The notes beneath the pieces were generated by a model. It ran no database searches. It was not told where the DNA came from and saw nothing but the letters and a program-made list of their open reading frames with translations. Below, in pieces: positions 60,591 through 64,000 of a stretch of 64,000 nucleotides of DNA. The stretch's first letter is position 1. Every line of letters starts with the position of its first letter. The position numbers and the translations under genes are program-made. The stretch comes from Hofstenia miamia (taxonomy: Eukaryota; Xenacoelomorpha; Acoela). The stretch covers positions 423,236-487,235 of the forward strand of contig SCFE01000045.1 in NCBI GenBank assembly GCA_004352715.1, read 5' to 3'.

Positions 60591-60602
60591 AGTCTCTCTC
60601 TT

Positions 60603-60639
<37 letters not shown>
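60591..60639. repeat. (CT)n-(TA)n compound microsatellite at gap edge
   Basis: tctctc repeat followed by (TA)n running into the N gap; (TA)n resumes at 61640-61662. Confidence 0.95.
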
Positions 60640-61639
60640 NNNNNNNNNNNNNNNNNNNNNNNNNNNNNNNNNNNNNNNNNNNNNNNNNNNNNNNNNNNNN
60701 NNNNNNNNNNNNNNNNNNNNNNNNNNNNNNNNNNNNNNNNNNNNNNNNNNNNNNNNNNNNNNNNNNNNNNNNNNNNNNNNNNNNNNNNNNNNNNNNNNNN
60801 NNNNNNNNNNNNNNNNNNNNNNNNNNNNNNNNNNNNNNNNNNNNNNNNNNNNNNNNNNNNNNNNNNNNNNNNNNNNNNNNNNNNNNNNNNNNNNNNNNNN
60901 NNNNNNNNNNNNNNNNNNNNNNNNNNNNNNNNNNNNNNNNNNNNNNNNNNNNNNNNNNNNNNNNNNNNNNNNNNNNNNNNNNNNNNNNNNNNNNNNNNNN
61001 NNNNNNNNNNNNNNNNNNNNNNNNNNNNNNNNNNNNNNNNNNNNNNNNNNNNNNNNNNNNNNNNNNNNNNNNNNNNNNNNNNNNNNNNNNNNNNNNNNNN
61101 NNNNNNNNNNNNNNNNNNNNNNNNNNNNNNNNNNNNNNNNNNNNNNNNNNNNNNNNNNNNNNNNNNNNNNNNNNNNNNNNNNNNNNNNNNNNNNNNNNNN
61201 NNNNNNNNNNNNNNNNNNNNNNNNNNNNNNNNNNNNNNNNNNNNNNNNNNNNNNNNNNNNNNNNNNNNNNNNNNNNNNNNNNNNNNNNNNNNNNNNNNNN
61301 NNNNNNNNNNNNNNNNNNNNNNNNNNNNNNNNNNNNNNNNNNNNNNNNNNNNNNNNNNNNNNNNNNNNNNNNNNNNNNNNNNNNNNNNNNNNNNNNNNNN
61401 NNNNNNNNNNNNNNNNNNNNNNNNNNNNNNNNNNNNNNNNNNNNNNNNNNNNNNNNNNNNNNNNNNNNNNNNNNNNNNNNNNNNNNNNNNNNNNNNNNNN
61501 NNNNNNNNNNNNNNNNNNNNNNNNNNNNNNNNNNNNNNNNNNNNNNNNNNNNNNNNNNNNNNNNNNNNNNNNNNNNNNNNNNNNNNNNNNNNNNNNNNNN
61601 NNNNNNNNNNNNNNNNNNNNNNNNNNNNNNNNNNNNNNN
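60640..61639. other. Assembly gap, 1,000 N, inside the TA repeat
   Basis: Placeholder length; TA repeat on both sides. Frames that read through it are artefacts. Confidence 0.99.
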
Positions 61640-61662
61640 TATATATATATATATATATATAT

Positions 61663-62215
61663 TATGATTGTTATAGGCATGCATTTCATGATGAAATAAA
61701 CCACGTATGCTCTGTTTAAGGGGAACAGTGTCCCAGTTCCTTCACTCTGGATGCGCCTCTGATAGTGATACTTTTATCATCCAAATATAAACTATTCAAC
61801 CAACAAAAGCATTCACAATATAAATTCACAGAAAAATGAAAAACATATTTAAGTGATGCAAATTATTGATGCGTGGGCAATATTAAATTTAATGTTTTAC
61901 TAGTCTTAATTATTTGATATTTCTTTATTCAACTTCTCCATGAATAGTTTTCACGACTAAAACAGTTTAAAATGTATATATTCTTGTATATATATATTTA
62001 TTTATACATGCATAGAATAAATTTACAATGAAAAGCAAATTTCTAGATCAAGAACAACCGAAAACCGACAGGCCGGTTCTAATTCTATGTCAAAGGAATA
62101 GAAACAATAACATAATTTACATAAGAAGTGATGATCTGAAAATCAAACAATGCTTAATGTCTTTCCTTTTTTGCATTAGAACATGTGCACTAACGTTCAA
62201 CCATTAATGTTAAGG
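61663..62215. other. AT-rich stretch upstream of the known RCC1-gene exons
   Basis: No RCC1 exon or other gene recognised. Confidence 0.35.
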
Positions 62216-62218
62216 ATA

Positions 62219-62590
62219 TGATAAAAACATACAAGGTAATAATTGGTCCTGCTCTTGAATACTGCAGCCACGTTGGCATCACTCTATAACAAAGAATTAG
62301 GAACAGGCGTTAGAACAAATTCAGCAAAGGGCATTTAAAATAATGATAGCTAGTATGGATTTTAAAATTGTACGTAGTCATTATAAGATATAATCATTAT
62401 ATGACAGCAGACAAATTCAATGTGACAAACTATGCAGTAAAACTAGAAAAGATATAAATAACCCTCTACACCATGTAGTTCCTACTGAAAGAGACATGAA
62501 TTAACCACTATGGAATCCAAGACTATGATTCAGCTTATAGAACAAAAAGATTTCTCAACAGTTTTGTCTCAATCCAATAAGAAATGGAGA
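62219..62590 (+). pseudogene. LINE reverse transcriptase C-terminal fragment
   Basis: Plus-strand scraps IKTYKVIIGPALEYCSHVG and, further on, QDYDSAYRTKRFLNSFV match the end of a non-LTR RT (Y..II.P.LEY, and the final R.KRF..SF before the stop). Multiple stops; heavily decayed. Confidence 0.65.
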
Positions 62591-62780
62591 TATAGATTAT
62601 GGTGCTTTTTAATTGTATGTTGTCTCTTTTCGACCTTTTGGTCGCAAAGATAAATATACTTTTCTCAAAATCTCATGAAAAGACAATTTCATTCATTTTT
62701 GCATTATGCATGCATTAGAGGTAAATCCAAATAATTCTCGTGTGATTTAAAGAATTCGAATACACGACGTTACATTATTA

Positions 62781-62985
62781 CCTCCGCCAAGCAGGTATTG
62801 TTTTCGCCTCTGTTTGTCTGTGTGTTTGTTAGCAGGATTTCTTAAAAAGTAAATGATGGCTATTTATGAAAAATATTTCAATACAGATATTGGTCTAACT
62901 TAGATTCCATTAAATTTTCAGAATGATTCTGATTACTCGCTGGGAGCTGGAGCCAATTTTGCACTTGCAGTAACAAATGTCCATT
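62781..62985 (+). repeat. Dispersed repeat of the cctccgccaag type
   Basis: Starts cctccgccaagcaggtattg, continues gtttgtctgtgtgtttgtta, gcaggatttcttaaaaagta and ends near actcgctgggagctggagcc. This order matches a repeat I know from many animal genomes (CCTCCGCCAAGGAGGTTATG, then TTTGTTAGCAGGAT). Class uncertain. Confidence 0.5.
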
Positions 62986-62989
62986 AATA

Positions 62990-64000
62990 GGCAGCGTATG
63001 TCAATGCATAGAAGGATTTTTACACGCTCAATATTGATCGATTCTAAAAAATTCTTTTTCTAGTATTTGACCTAAAATACTACAAAATCAGAGACTTAAT
63101 TGATAAGATATTTGGCATTATCTAATTGGAGTTTCTTATATTGTCTTAATTGATTCGATTTTTGTAGCACCCAATAATATATAAAATCTTTGAACACAAT
63201 GGTTGTGCCAAGTTTGTTGAACGCGTTCGTCTGTCTCCTATTGAACTATAAAATATTATCATAAAATCTTATGAGGCAAAGCTTTAAAACATTTTAGAGA
63301 ACTTAATATTCTATTGCTCAGTCAATTTTAATATCTGAAACTAGAATCAAATGCGAGTGATTCTACATGTACAAAAATTGGAATAGCAAAAAGCCCGAAA
63401 TCTTAGGTTTTCCTGGGTAAAACGTTTTCCTAAACTCTTTATATCTAGTTTAATTATATAATAATATTATTATTAGGTCTTAGTCTTAGCAATATATATA
63501 TTTGCAACATTTGATTATATTATAATATTCAATGCGAATTGCATTAATATATAATTTACTATTTCTGTATAATGCCGCATTATTTTATTGCCAGAAATAT
63601 TTTATAAAATCCCTATGAAATTCATTGATTTACATCTAAATAATTTTAACGAATTTTAACAGAAAATTTCTGAATGATGCATACGTAACCAAATGACAAA
63701 TGATTTCCTAAATAATTTCATAAATATACATGAATCAAATAACCTTCACATAATTCGAGTTCTGAAAAAATGTTTTTTGTATTTATAAATTTGGCGTTGC
63801 TTTTTATTTAATTAATTCGTCAGAAAAAGGATACTATCCACGCCTATAGAAAACGTTGTAGAGCCTTAAAGGTACCATTTAATTGATCTTCCGGCCGACA
63901 ATGGACTATTAAAAGATCAACCTACTCGACTTATCATGACTTAATAAATCGCATTGCTAGTGCTGGGAAAGTAATTTTTGCCCCGTTCATTCTTTGCGCT
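62990..64000. other. AT-rich stretch, nothing recognised
   Basis: No supported gene or element. Confidence 0.4.

Noticed and set aside
60581-61704. Very long minus-strand frames of about 365 codons
   Set aside because: They are reads through the 1,000-N gap and TA repeat; no real coding.
1-64000. CRISPR arrays, bacterial operons or phage modules
   Set aside because: Introns, poly(A) signals, animal proteins and eukaryotic transposons show a metazoan nuclear scaffold; the tandem repeats lack spacer structure.

Overview
This is AT-rich eukaryotic DNA. Genes are split by canonical GT-AG introns, (TA)n microsatellites are numerous, and decayed DNA transposons and LINEs are common. There are no operons, ribosome-binding sites or CRISPRs. 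The proteins are animal: a VPS35L (Retriever) orthologue, a Cys-loop nicotinic-type receptor subunit and an RCC1-repeat protein. I read it as an invertebrate metazoan nuclear scaffold; the sequence alone does not fix the phylum. Two 1,000-N gaps (55362-56361, 60640-61639), one 19-N gap and three single Ns mark it as a draft assembly.

Layout. 1-479 is the 5' part of an intact LINE ORF1 (minus strand), cut by the window edge. 1795-2775 is a decayed LINE reverse transcriptase, followed by a mariner element with clear TIRs (2779-4004). 4756-23341 (+) is a VPS35L gene that I model as 12 exons. Exon 1 (4756-4912) is hidden 3.3 kb upstream of exon 2, and a complete but dead piggyBac element (5451-7912, flanked by TTAA) sits in intron 1. 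Intron 10 carries a 1-kb TIR element, and intron 11 carries a hAT copy that appears nested in a Tc1-like element. 25060-25985 holds a broken reverse transcriptase and a CCAAT/CRE-like repeat module, followed by a 32-bp tandem repeat and a ~71-bp minisatellite (26180-26990).

29033-37585 (minus) is a five-exon nicotinic-receptor-like subunit, including a 5-nt coding first exon and an isolated last exon for the fourth membrane helix. It lacks the loop C cysteine pair and has an unusual pore helix. 37.8-54 kb is gene-poor and holds several non-autonomous elements with visible TIRs and target duplications, hAT and LINE remnants, and foldbacks. 56495-60503 (minus) is the 3' part of an RCC1-repeat gene whose 5' end probably lies in or beyond the 60640-61639 gap. 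61.6-64 kb holds a LINE fragment and a dispersed repeat.

The three genes have no evident functional link (endosomal recycling, ligand-gated channel, RCC1 propeller). I found no convincing new multi-gene system. The most unusual biology is the atypical receptor subunit and the density of small DNA transposons, including a TTAA-flanked family with several diverged copies.
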